The notes below the pieces were generated by a model, which saw nothing but the letters and a program-made list of their open reading frames with translations, ran no database searches and was not told the origin of the DNA. Of a DNA stretch of 64,000 bases, positions 42,370-50,424 are shown one piece after another (the stretch's first letter is position 1; every line of letters begins with the position of its first letter). The DNA is taken from contig CAWHQR010000001.1 of assembly GCA_963831605.1 (NCBI GenBank), positions 62,001-126,000 on the forward strand, written 5' to 3'. The DNA comes from DASUPK01 sp963831605 (GTDB lineage: Bacteria; Actinomycetota; Thermoleophilia; Solirubrobacterales; 70-9). The translations under genes and the position numbers were made by a program.

Positions 42370-42966
42370 ATGAGACGAAACAAGGGGCTGGTGCTGCTCG
42401 CGCTCGTGGCGTTGGCGGCTTTCATGATCACCGCGACCGTCGGCGGAAGCGCAAGTGCTTCCGGCGGCCACGCCGTCGCGGCGAAGAAAAAGTGCAAGAA
42501 GAAGAAGGCGAGTTCCGCCAAGAAGAAGAAGTGCAAGAAGAAGAAGGGCGGCGCGAACACCCCGCTGGTCCGCGCGACGCTCACGTGGAGCAATGGCGGT
42601 TCGAATCAGGTCGACATGGACCTCTTCGTGTTCGATGCCAGCGGACATCAGGCCGGCAACGGAGCTGACACGATCCCGGAGAGCACGATTTCACCGGACC
42701 TGACGGGTCCGCAGGGTAGTGAGACGTTCACCGATCAGGCGTTCAACCAGAAGCGGCCGCTGAGCTTCGGCGTTTGTTACACGCAGTCGGAGTCGACCCA
42801 CACGGACTACACGATCACCTACGTCACAGCCGACGGGGTGACGCACACTGAGACCAGGGCCGATGATGGCGTCCCCCCGAGCCTGGGGGATCCGGCCCAC
42901 GTCAACTATCCGGGCGGGGCACCGATCCCCGACAACTACTGCCCCGGGACCAACCTGGTGCCATAG
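42370..42966 (+). CDS. Secreted protein with Lys/Cys-rich N-terminal segment, paralog B
   Basis: A 198-residue tandem copy of the preceding gene, 69 nt downstream. It keeps the layout: signal peptide, basic segment with two cysteines (KKKCKKKKASSAKKKKCKKK, residues 38-57), then RATLTWSNGGSNQVDMDLFV, the SETFTD turn, FGVCYT and TITYVTADGVTH. The basic segments differ in sequence yet keep the CKKK...CKKK plan, so that plan is probably functional. A GGAGAGGGG site precedes the ATG. Function unknown. Confidence 0.82.
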   Translation: MRRNKGLVLLALVALAAFMITATVGGSASASGGHAVAAKKKCKKKKASSAKKKKCKKKKGGANTPLVRATLTWSNGGSNQVDMDLFVFDASGHQAGNGADTIPESTISPDLTGPQGSETFTDQAFNQKRPLSFGVCYTQSESTHTDYTITYVTADGVTHTETRADDGVPPSLGDPAHVNYPGGAPIPDNYCPGTNLVP

Positions 42967-43006
42967 GCGAGATTGAGGCCGGCCCGCGGGTCGGTCGGGA
43001 TTTCAG

Positions 43007-43039
43007 GTGGCGGGTCGGGCTTCAGGCCCGGTCCGCCAC
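43007..43039. terminator. Long stem-loop between convergent genes
   Basis: GTGGCGGGTCGGGC pairs with GCCCGGTCCGCCAC (two wobble pairs) around a TTCAG loop, 41 nt after the stop of paralog B and before the stop of the DUF6458 gene. Likely bidirectional terminator. Confidence 0.6.
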
Positions 43040-43057
43040 TGGTCCCTCCGATAGGAG

Positions 43058-43309
43058 CTACATGCGGCGGGTCGGGTCGTCATACCCGCCCCGCCGCTGT
43101 GGGTACTCGTCGTTGTCCTTCGGCGGTCCTCCCTGCCGGACCAGCTCGTAGAGCAAGGACAGCGCCAAGCCGGCGCCGCCGGCGATCATCAGGATCAGAC
43201 CGACGGTCTGGATGTTGATCACGTCGGAGTGGACGTTGATCGCGTAGCGCAGGATTGCGCCGATGGCGATCAGGAAGATTGCTGAGGCGATGGTCACGAT
43301 CGCCAGCAT
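43058..43309 (-). CDS. DUF6458 family small membrane protein
   Basis: An 83-residue protein with two membrane helices (IASAIFLIAIGAILRYAI and TVGLILMIAGGAGLALSLLY) linked by a short loop, and a hydrophilic tail rich in Arg/Asp/Pro. This is the plan of the actinobacterial DUF6458 family. ATG at 43309 fits the family N-terminus; a GTG at 43336 directly after the MMPL stop is an alternative. Likely last gene of the padR-mmpL operon. Function unknown. Confidence 0.78.
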   Translation of the reverse strand: MLAIVTIASAIFLIAIGAILRYAINVHSDVINIQTVGLILMIAGGAGLALSLLYELVRQGGPPKDNDEYPQRRGGYDDPTRRM

Positions 43310-43342
43310 ACCCGCGGCCCTCGCCGCGATCTGCACGGCCCC

Positions 43343-45493
43343 TTACGGCGAGGGTGAGGCGGGAGCCGCCACGCCGTAGTCGGTTTCGCTCAGCCCGAAG
43401 CGGTGATGCAGACGGCGCAGAGGCCTCGGCGCCCACCAGTTCCAGTGGCCAAGCAGCTCCATCAGCGAGGGAACCAGGAGCGCGCGGATCAGGCTCGCGT
43501 CGATCAGGACCGCCAGTGCCGTGCCCACGCCGTTCTCCTTGATGAAGATGATCTGCGACGTCGCGAACGCGCCGATCGCGATCGCGAACAGCAGGGCGGC
43601 TGCCGTGACGATCCGACCCGTTCGCTCCAGGCCGATGGCAACACACTCCGAGTCGCTCGCGCCGCGATCGCGAGCCTCCTTGATCCGGGAGAGCAGGAAG
43701 ACGCCGTAGTCGGTCGAGAGCCCGAAGACGACGGCGAACAGGAGGATCGGCATCGTCTGTTCGAGCGCCCCCTGGCTGCGGTAGTCGAGCAGGCCCTCGA
43801 ATCGCCCGTCCTGGAAGACGAACACCAGGATCCCGAAGACGGCGCTCAGGTTGAGGACGTTCATCAGCAGCTGCTTGACCGGAAGCACCACCGATCCCGT
43901 CATCAGGAAGAGCACGATCAATGTGGCCACGATGACGATCGCGAGCGCGATGGGCGCGTGTGTCTCGAGGCTGTGCTGGAGGTCGACGAAGTGAGCGGGG
44001 GCGCCGGCGACCAGCACCTGCGAGCCCGCCGGGACCGGCAGGTCACGGATCGCGTTGACCGCATTGCGGCTCGTGTCCGAGATGTAGCTCTCGGTCGAGT
44101 ACGCGGTGATCACGGCGTCTCCGTTGGCGAACCGCTGCGGCGGCTGGACCTCGGCGATGCCCTTCACGCTGGCGACGTCGCGCCCGATCGTGTTGAGGGC
44201 CAGCGGCGTCGCGTGCTCCACCAACAGGATGTGCGGCGTGTCGTGGAACGGCGGGAACTGGGCCCGCATCACGTTGTCGACCTGCCGTGCGCTTGCGCTC
44301 TGCGGGAGCACCTGGGCATCGACGGAGGTGAACTTGAGCGAGTAGAAGGGAATCCCGAGCACCAGCAGGAGGAGCGCGGTGACGGTCGCGATCGGGATCG
44401 GCCGGCGCATGACCAGACGCGAGAGCCGATACCAGAAGCCAGATTCGGTCTCCGTGGCATCCCGTTCGGCTCGCCGCTGCAGGAACTTGGGCGCCCAGGC
44501 GTTGACTCGATTGCCGAGCAGCGCCAGCACCGCCGGCAGGACCGTCAGCGAGATGAGCGATGCCAGGAGGGCGACCAGTGCCCCGCCGAGTCCCATCGAG
44601 TAGAGGAAACGCTGCGGGAAGACGGTCAACGAGGCGAGCGCGACGGCGACGGTGATCGATGAAAAGAGGACCGTTCGGCCAGCCGTGTTCAGCGTCCGTT
44701 TCATCGCCTCGGTCCCCGGGCCGACCTTCGCGATCTCCTCCCGGTACCGGGAGACGACGAAGAGGCTGTAGTCGATCGCCAATCCGAGACCGAGGCCGGT
44801 CGTCAGGTTGATGGCGAAGATGGACACGGACACGACCTCGTTCGCGAGACGCAGGAGGAGGAAGGTCCCGACGATCGCCAGCCCGCCGATCAGCAGGGGC
44901 AGGAGGGCAGCCACGGCGCTCCGGAAGAAGACCAGCGACAGCAGGAAGAGGATGGGGAAGGCGAGTATCTCGGCCATCCGCAGGTCCTTCTCCACCTGCT
45001 TGTTGACCTGCTCCTGGGCAAGGGCGATGCCTCCCACCGATACGCCGGGTTGATCCTGAAGGTTGTCGGCGATCCGCTTGGCGGCGTCCTGCTGCTGCTT
45101 GTCATCGGTCGCCTTCAGGCTGACGGCGAGATATGTCGCGTTCCCCGTGCCCGAGATGAAGTCGTTGCTCGCGGTGTCGAGGTAGCCGGTGACCCGGGCG
45201 ACGTCGGGGTTCGCCCGCAGCCCCTCCTCGATGCCACGAATCCTGTGCTGTCCCGTCGGCGTCGTGGGAGAGGTGTTCTGGATTAGGACGATCACGCTCG
45301 GATCGCGGTATCCGTCCGCCTTCAACCGATCGCTCGCCCGGACGCTCTCGGTCGACGGGTCATCGTCCCCGTAAGGCGCGAGCTTGCTGGCGACGCCACC
45401 CCCCAGCGCGCCGGCCACGACGAAGAACACCGCGGCGAAGATCACGGTCCGCTTGGCGTGACCCTGTGCGAGTGATGCGAGTGCGTTGAACAT
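43343..45493 (-). CDS. MMPL/RND-superfamily transporter
   Basis: An intact 716-residue exporter with the duplicated MMPL layout: TM1, a periplasmic domain, five TMs (FINLTTGLG..., GLGLGLAIDYSLFVVSRYRE), then TM7, a second periplasmic domain and five TMs (VFGLSTDYGVFLLSRIKE). These two DY motifs are the proton-relay hallmark. Such proteins export lipids or hydrophobic drugs. padR lies 3 nt upstream on the same strand, so the pair is an operon and PadR is the likely regulator. Confidence 0.94.
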   Translation of the reverse strand: MFNALASLAQGHAKRTVIFAAVFFVVAGALGGGVASKLAPYGDDDPSTESVRASDRLKADGYRDPSVIVLIQNTSPTTPTGQHRIRGIEEGLRANPDVARVTGYLDTASNDFISGTGNATYLAVSLKATDDKQQQDAAKRIADNLQDQPGVSVGGIALAQEQVNKQVEKDLRMAEILAFPILFLLSLVFFRSAVAALLPLLIGGLAIVGTFLLLRLANEVVSVSIFAINLTTGLGLGLAIDYSLFVVSRYREEIAKVGPGTEAMKRTLNTAGRTVLFSSITVAVALASLTVFPQRFLYSMGLGGALVALLASLISLTVLPAVLALLGNRVNAWAPKFLQRRAERDATETESGFWYRLSRLVMRRPIPIATVTALLLLVLGIPFYSLKFTSVDAQVLPQSASARQVDNVMRAQFPPFHDTPHILLVEHATPLALNTIGRDVASVKGIAEVQPPQRFANGDAVITAYSTESYISDTSRNAVNAIRDLPVPAGSQVLVAGAPAHFVDLQHSLETHAPIALAIVIVATLIVLFLMTGSVVLPVKQLLMNVLNLSAVFGILVFVFQDGRFEGLLDYRSQGALEQTMPILLFAVVFGLSTDYGVFLLSRIKEARDRGASDSECVAIGLERTGRIVTAAALLFAIAIGAFATSQIIFIKENGVGTALAVLIDASLIRALLVPSLMELLGHWNWWAPRPLRRLHHRFGLSETDYGVAAPASPSP

Positions 45494-45496
45494 TTC

Positions 45497-46078
45497 CTAC
45501 CTCCCCCCGGTGGCAACCGCACCGGAGTTCAAGCGTTCCAGATCCTCGGCGGCGCGGTCGAAGAACTCCGCCGTCCATTCGCTCATCTCGATGCCGTAAC
45601 GGAGCACCGTCAGCGAGCCCAGGTCCGGCTCGGCCGTGGGCCCGTCGGGCTTGCCCTTCTGGTCAATGGTCTCCCAGATCGCGCGCAGCTCGGCCGCCTT
45701 GGTCCGGGAGACGGCGGCCCGCTCTCGGGCGACCTCGGCGGCCCGCCCCGGCTCGATGGAGCCGGCGAAGAAAAGCTTCAGCAGACCCTCGTCCCGGCTC
45801 TCCAGAACCTCGGGAGGCTGGGACATCCACTCGCGCGCCGCGCGCCTGCCGGCGGCGGTGAGCTTGAACGTCGTTCGCTGCCGAGCGCCCTGTGAGGAGT
45901 CGTCGCCGGTGATCAGCCTCTCCTTCTCGAGCTTCTTGAGCTCCGGATAGATCTGCCCGTAGCTCGCGGCCCAGAAGAAACGGGCGGAATTGTCGACCAG
46001 CTGCTTGATCTCGTAGCCGGTCCGCGGCTTGGCGGCCAGCATTCCCAAAATGACCTTGCCTGTGGCGCTCAGCTCCAT
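45497..46078 (-). CDS. PadR-family transcriptional regulator
   Basis: A 193-residue PadR regulator. The winged helix covers residues 5-80 (ATGKVILGMLAAKPRTGYEI, then FFWAASYGQIYPELKKLEKE), and the rest is the helical dimerisation domain of the long PadR subfamily. ATG at 46078 is chosen; GTG at 46084 is possible. A palindromic box lies just before the gene. PadR proteins usually repress neighbouring efflux genes, here mmpL and perhaps the ABC exporter. Confidence 0.93.
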   Translation of the reverse strand: MELSATGKVILGMLAAKPRTGYEIKQLVDNSARFFWAASYGQIYPELKKLEKERLITGDDSSQGARQRTTFKLTAAGRRAAREWMSQPPEVLESRDEGLLKLFFAGSIEPGRAAEVARERAAVSRTKAAELRAIWETIDQKGKPDGPTAEPDLGSLTVLRYGIEMSEWTAEFFDRAAEDLERLNSGAVATGGR

Positions 46079-46087
46079 CGCCACACA

Positions 46088-46108
46088 GATATATCAATCC
46101 GATATATC
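46088..46108. promoter_or_regulatory. Probable PadR operator
   Basis: GATATATC (46088-46095), AATCC, GATATATC (46101-46108): two identical self-palindromic boxes that also form an inverted repeat ATATATC-N5-GATATAT. It lies 10 nt upstream of padR in an otherwise GC-rich region. Likely PadR binding site, overlapping the padR-mmpL promoter. Confidence 0.6.
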
Positions 46109-46125
46109 AGCGTGTGTGATTTCGG

Positions 46126-46926
46126 TCACCCAGCTTCGGCGGCGCGGCCCTGCGGCTCCCACTTGAACCGCCGCGTGGCGATCCAGATCCCGGCGAGCCC
46201 CCAGATGATCAGTGCGGCGGCGTCGCTGCCGGAGAGGCCGATCCCGCTCGGGTTCTGGGCGACCGTCGATTGCAGGCCCTGTGCGACGTGGTACAGCGGG
46301 AACAGCCGCCCGACCTCCTGGAGGAAGCTGGGGAGCGAGTCGAGCGCGATGAAGATCCCCGAGACGAAGGAGAGCATCACCACGGTGAATGCCGCGATCG
46401 GCTGGGCGCTGTCCTCGTTCTTGGCCAGCGAGGTTGCGGCGATTCCCAGCCCGGACAGCGTGGCGGTGCCGAGCGCGAGGCAGATGATGAAGCCGGGGAC
46501 GGTCTGCGCCGGAAGGTGGACGCCGTAGAAGATGATCCCGATCGCGATCATGATGCCGCCCACCACGAGGGCGAAGGCAACGGAGCGGAGCACCTGGGAG
46601 GTCACGAACGTCCACACCGGCGCCGGCATCCCGCGCTGGCGCTTCAGCTGGCCTCGCTCACGTTGGCTGACGAGGGCCATCAGGGGAGTGCTGAAACAGG
46701 AGAGAGCCAGCGCGTAGGCGATCAGCCCCGCCGTGAAGTAGGCGTGGACGTTGATCGTGTGGCCCGAGACGGTCGTCGTCTGCGGCCCACCGTTGGTGAA
46801 GAGTGAGTTGAAGAGGAGCAGGAAGATGAGAGGGAAGAGCACGCCGAACAGCATTGCCCGCGGGGTGCGAAGCGTCGCGATCAGCGCGTACTTCGTCTGG
46901 ATCAGGACCAGCCGCAGGTCGTTCAT
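46126..46926 (-). CDS. ABC-2 type exporter permease
   Basis: A 266-residue permease with six membrane helices in the ABC-2 pattern (TLRTPRAMLFGVLFPLIFLL first, GIWIATRRFKWEP last). The start overlaps the ATPase stop by 4 nt (ATGA). With one ATPase and one permease gene, the exporter would be a homodimer of each. Drug, lipid or polysaccharide substrates are all possible. Confidence 0.92.
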   Translation of the reverse strand: MNDLRLVLIQTKYALIATLRTPRAMLFGVLFPLIFLLLFNSLFTNGGPQTTTVSGHTINVHAYFTAGLIAYALALSCFSTPLMALVSQRERGQLKRQRGMPAPVWTFVTSQVLRSVAFALVVGGIMIAIGIIFYGVHLPAQTVPGFIICLALGTATLSGLGIAATSLAKNEDSAQPIAAFTVVMLSFVSGIFIALDSLPSFLQEVGRLFPLYHVAQGLQSTVAQNPSGIGLSGSDAAALIIWGLAGIWIATRRFKWEPQGRAAEAG

Positions 46927-47846
46927 CGGCCGTTCGTCTCCTGATTGGAGGTGACCTCGAGGAAGACGTCCTCCAGGCTGGGCCGCCTCACCTCGAGATC
47001 CGGGAGCGTGATTCCCTCGCCCTCGGCCCAGGCGAGCAGGCGGTAGAGGTCACGCTGAGGGTCGGTGGTCGCGATCGTCGCCTGGCTCCCCGAGACTACG
47101 GCCCTGCCGCCGATCGCTTCCGCGGCCCTGTCGGCGACGCCGTCGAAGGTCCGGAAGCGGATCATGGTCTCCCGTCCGAGCTGGTCGCCCAGGGTTTCCG
47201 GCGCTCCCTCGGCCACGATCCGGCCCTCGCGCAGGATCACGACGCGATCGGCGAGGTGCTGGGCTTCCTCCATGTAGTGGGTGGTGAGCACGATCGTCGT
47301 GCCCAGGTCCTTCAGTCCCTCGATCATGTTCCAGGCATCCCGCCGGGCTGTCGGATCGAAGCCCGTGGTCGGCTCATCCAGGAAGAGCAGGTCGGGGTTC
47401 CCGACGATTCCGACGCCGACGTCCAGCCGTCGCTGCTGCCCGCCGGAGAGCGAGCCGACACGCGCATCCCGCTTGGTGCCGAGGCCCACCAGCTCGAGGG
47501 TCTCATCGGCCGCACGCGGATTCGGAAAGAAGCTCGAGTAGAGATGCATTGTCTCCGCGACCGTGAGCAGCGGATTGAGCTCGCATTCCTGGAGAACCAG
47601 GCCGATTCGGGTCCGCCAGTCCCGTGTGGCCCGAATCGGATCGATACCGAGCACGGAGACCTCTCCGGACGTCCGCTCCCGGTAGCCCTCCAGGATCTCA
47701 ACGGTCGTCGTCTTGCCGGCCCCGTTGGGGCCGAGGAAGCCGAACACTTCGCCCTTCCCGACTTCGAAGTCGATCCCCCTGACCGCCTCGTGTTCGCCGT
47801 AGGACTTGTGCAGGCCGGATACGCGAATCGCAGCGTCCTGCGCCAT
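46923..47846 (-). CDS. ABC exporter ATP-binding protein (DrrA-like)
   Basis: A 307-residue ATPase. Walker A GPNGAGKTTT (near residue 40), Q-loop VLQECELN, signature LSGGQQRRLD, Walker B LLFLDEPTTGFDP and the H-loop TTHYMEEA are intact. The 80-residue C-terminal extension is typical of DrrA-type antibiotic exporters. Divergent from lysC over 52 nt. Confidence 0.94.
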   Translation of the reverse strand: MAQDAAIRVSGLHKSYGEHEAVRGIDFEVGKGEVFGFLGPNGAGKTTTVEILEGYRERTSGEVSVLGIDPIRATRDWRTRIGLVLQECELNPLLTVAETMHLYSSFFPNPRAADETLELVGLGTKRDARVGSLSGGQQRRLDVGVGIVGNPDLLFLDEPTTGFDPTARRDAWNMIEGLKDLGTTIVLTTHYMEEAQHLADRVVILREGRIVAEGAPETLGDQLGRETMIRFRTFDGVADRAAEAIGGRAVVSGSQATIATTDPQRDLYRLLAWAEGEGITLPDLEVRRPSLEDVFLEVTSNQETNGR

Positions 47847-47884
47847 CCAGCACCGATTTTAGTGGTCCGGATCTAAAGCTCGCC

Positions 47885-47890
47885 TATCCT
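47885..47890 (+). promoter_or_regulatory. Putative -10 hexamer of lysC
   Basis: TATCCT lies 8 nt before the lysC ATG; leaderless pattern. No lysine riboswitch fits in the 52-nt intergenic space. Confidence 0.45.
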
Positions 47891-47898
47891 CGGTCCCG

Positions 47899-49191
47899 AT
47901 GGCCACCGAGCAGACGACAGACGGCATCGTGGTGATGAAGTTCGGCGGAACCTCGGTCTCCGGGACCGAGGAGCTCAAGCGCGCCGCCAGGCGGATCGTC
48001 GCCGCGCGTGAGGCGGGGCACCCGGTCGTCGCGGTTCTCTCGGCGCGGGGAAAGACGACCGACCGGCTGCTCGAGGCCGCGCGCGAGATCTCGCCGCGCC
48101 CGGATCCGCGCGAGATGGACATGCTGCTCTCCATCGGGGAGCGCGAGTCCTGCGCGCTCTGCGCGATGGCGATCAACGACCTCGGCCACCGCGCGATCTC
48201 GCTGACCGGCTCGCAGGCGGGAATCGTCACGGACTCCTCGCACACCAAGGCGCGGATCATCGACGTGCGGGCCGATCGGATCCGCACGGCGCTGGAGGAG
48301 GACTCGATCGTGCTGGTCGCCGGATTCCAGGGCGTTTCGACCGACAGCCGCGACGTCACGACTCTCGGCCGCGGAGGCTCCGATACCACGGCGGTCGCGC
48401 TGGCCGCGGCGCTCGGCGGCGAGGTCTGCGAGATCTACACCGACGTCGACGGCGTCTTCACCGCCGATCCGAGGATCGTCTCCGACGCGAGGTTGCTCCG
48501 AGTCGTCTCGTACGAGGAGATGCTGGAGATGGCCTCCTCGGGCGCCCGCGTCCTGCAGCTCCGGGCTGTCGAGTACGGGCGCAACCACGGGGTTCGGATC
48601 CACTGTCGAAGCTCGGCCAAGGACGCCCCAGGTACTCTCGTCGTCTCGGAGCAGGAGACCATGGAACAGCCTTCCGTAACAGCAGTCACCCACTCGACCG
48701 ACGAGGCGCGCGTCACGCTCACCGGCGTGCCCGACGAGCCCGGAGTCGCCGGCCGCATCTTCAGCGCGCTCGCCGACGCCAACATCAACGTCGACATGAT
48801 CATCCAGAACGAGCCGGTCTCCCACGACGGTGGCGCGGACCTCTCGTTCACTGTGGAGGCCGATGAGCTCGAGGCGGCCGAGGAGGCGATCCGGCTGGAG
48901 GATTCCGAGATCGGCATCGAGAGCGACCAGAACATGGGGAAGGTCTCGATCGTCGGAGCCGGAATGCGCAGCCATCCGGGCGTCGCCGCCAAGGTCTTCC
49001 GCGTCCTCGGCGAGAACAAGATCAACATCGAGATGATCTCCACCTCGCCGATCAAGATCTCCTGCGTGATCCGCGCCGACTCGGTGCCCCAGGCGGTCGA
49101 GGCGCTCCACGACGCCTTCGAGCTGGGGGAGGGCACGATCCACGAAGAGGATCCGACCGGTCCGGAGCATCGCCCGACCGTGAGCGGCTGA
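47899..49191 (+). CDS. lysC: Aspartate kinase
   Basis: A 430-residue aspartokinase, first step of Lys/Thr/Met and diaminopimelate synthesis. MKFGGTSVSG (near residue 13) and TLGRGGSDTTA (near residue 155) are the kinase motifs, and two ACT domains for feedback control fill residues 265-410. An internal ATG at 48661, preceded by GAGCAGGAG, is placed exactly where Bacillus and Corynebacterium start the separate regulatory beta subunit, so an alpha2beta2 enzyme from one gene is probable. asd follows 21 nt later. Confidence 0.97.
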   Translation: MATEQTTDGIVVMKFGGTSVSGTEELKRAARRIVAAREAGHPVVAVLSARGKTTDRLLEAAREISPRPDPREMDMLLSIGERESCALCAMAINDLGHRAISLTGSQAGIVTDSSHTKARIIDVRADRIRTALEEDSIVLVAGFQGVSTDSRDVTTLGRGGSDTTAVALAAALGGEVCEIYTDVDGVFTADPRIVSDARLLRVVSYEEMLEMASSGARVLQLRAVEYGRNHGVRIHCRSSAKDAPGTLVVSEQETMEQPSVTAVTHSTDEARVTLTGVPDEPGVAGRIFSALADANINVDMIIQNEPVSHDGGADLSFTVEADELEAAEEAIRLEDSEIGIESDQNMGKVSIVGAGMRSHPGVAAKVFRVLGENKINIEMISTSPIKISCVIRADSVPQAVEALHDAFELGEGTIHEEDPTGPEHRPTVSG

Positions 49192-49200
49192 GCTGATCCG

Positions 49201-49206
49201 TACCCT
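49201..49206 (+). promoter_or_regulatory. Putative -10 hexamer of asd
   Basis: TACCCT lies 6 nt before the asd ATG. asd may therefore have its own start besides readthrough from lysC. Confidence 0.3.
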
Positions 49207-49212
49207 TTGGGC

Positions 49213-50271
49213 ATGAGCTCGAAGGGCGAATACCGAGTCGGAGTCGCAGGCGCCACCGGCGCCGTCGGCTCGACCATCCTCGAGGTGCTCGCCGAGCGGA
49301 AGTTCCCGGTCGGCGAGCTCGTGCCACTCGCCTCGGCACGATCCGCGGGCAGCAAGGTGAAGTTCGCCGGTGCGGACGTCGAGGTCCTCGAGCTGACCGA
49401 GGATTCATTTCAGGGCCTCGACCTGATCCTCTCCTCGGCGGGCGGCAAGGTGAGCTCCGAATGGGCGCCCAGGTGGATCGAGGCCGGGGCGGTGGTGGTC
49501 GACAACACCAGCTTCTGGCGCATGCACGAGGACGTCCCGCTGGTGGTCGCCGGCGTCAACGACGACGCGGTCGCCGATCACAACGGCCTGGTCGCCAACC
49601 CGAACTGCACGACGATGCAGATGATGGTCGCGCTCAAGCCGATCCTGGACGCAGCCGGGATCGAGCGGGTGATCGTCTCCACGTACCAGTCGGTCTCGGG
49701 CACCGGCCGCAAGGCGATCGAGGAGCTGCGCGCCGAGTCACAGGCTGTGCTCGATGGAGACAGGATCAGCCCGCCCCAGGTGTATCCGCACCAGGTGGCC
49801 TTCAACGTGCTGCCCCAGGTGGAGAACTTCAAGGACGGCGACGACTACACGACCGAGGAGCGCAAGGTGATGGCTGAGACGCGCAAGATCCTCGGGCTCA
49901 CGGAGGACGTCGGCATCTCGGCGACCTGCGTGCGCGTCCCGGTGGTGACCGGCCACTCGGAGTCGGTCAACGTCCAGACGGCGAAGGATCTCTCTCCGGA
50001 GGACTGCCGCGAGTTGCTCTCGGCGTTCCCCGGCCTGATCGTGCTCGACGATCCGGGGGCGGCCATCTACCCGGTCCCGATCGCCGCGGCCGGCCGTGAC
50101 GAGGTTCTGGTGGGCCGGATCCGGCGCGACCCCTCGCACGAGCGCTGTCTCAATCTCTGGGTCGTCGGAGACAACCTCCGCAAGGGCGCGGCGACGAACG
50201 CCGTCCAGGTCGCGGAGCTGCTCCACCAGCGGGACCTCGTACGGGTCCCCGCAGGCGCCAGCTTGAGCTGA
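49213..50271 (+). CDS. asd: Aspartate-semialdehyde dehydrogenase
   Basis: A 352-residue enzyme, second step of the aspartate pathway. VGVAGATGAVGSTI (residues 9-22) binds NADP, Cys132 in NPNCTTMQM is the catalytic nucleophile, SVSGTGRKAIEEL follows, and a GHSESVNV motif contributes the active-site histidine. Forms a lysC-asd unit. ATG at 49213 was used; a TTG two codons earlier is possible. Confidence 0.96.
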   Translation: MSSKGEYRVGVAGATGAVGSTILEVLAERKFPVGELVPLASARSAGSKVKFAGADVEVLELTEDSFQGLDLILSSAGGKVSSEWAPRWIEAGAVVVDNTSFWRMHEDVPLVVAGVNDDAVADHNGLVANPNCTTMQMMVALKPILDAAGIERVIVSTYQSVSGTGRKAIEELRAESQAVLDGDRISPPQVYPHQVAFNVLPQVENFKDGDDYTTEERKVMAETRKILGLTEDVGISATCVRVPVVTGHSESVNVQTAKDLSPEDCRELLSAFPGLIVLDDPGAAIYPVPIAAAGRDEVLVGRIRRDPSHERCLNLWVVGDNLRKGAATNAVQVAELLHQRDLVRVPAGASLS

Positions 50272-50294
50272 AGCGCGGGACAGAGGAGACCGCT

Positions 50295-50375
50295 TTGAGC
50301 CCTGAGAACCCACCGGGCAGCAGTCTTGACGCCCCGGCGAAGAAATGCAGGAAGCGGGGCAAGCGCAAGCACTAG
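50295..50375 (+). CDS. 26-aa cationic peptide or remnant of a basic tail
   Basis: A TTG start at 50295 has a GAGGAG site 6-7 nt upstream (from 50284). The product ends in PAKKCRKRGKRKH, a highly basic stretch with one cysteine that resembles the tails of secreted proteins elsewhere in the window. It is either a real small peptide or the last bit of a lost secreted protein. It fills the gap between asd and the antiporter. Confidence 0.35.
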   Translation: MSPENPPGSSLDAPAKKCRKRGKRKH

Positions 50376-50412
50376 CCGGGTAGGCCCTCGCAGGGCCCCG
50401 CGAGCCACGCTG

Positions 50413-50418
50413 TATAAG
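50413..50418 (+). promoter_or_regulatory. Putative -10 hexamer of the antiporter
   Basis: TATAAG lies 6 nt before the ATG at 50425; fits T-A but not the final T of the usual pattern. Confidence 0.3.
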
Positions 50419-50424
50419 CCCGGC

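Noticed and set aside
47847..47898. A lysine riboswitch or T-box before lysC
   Set aside because: Only 52 nt separate the divergent starts, too short, and the -10 hexamer leaves no leader.
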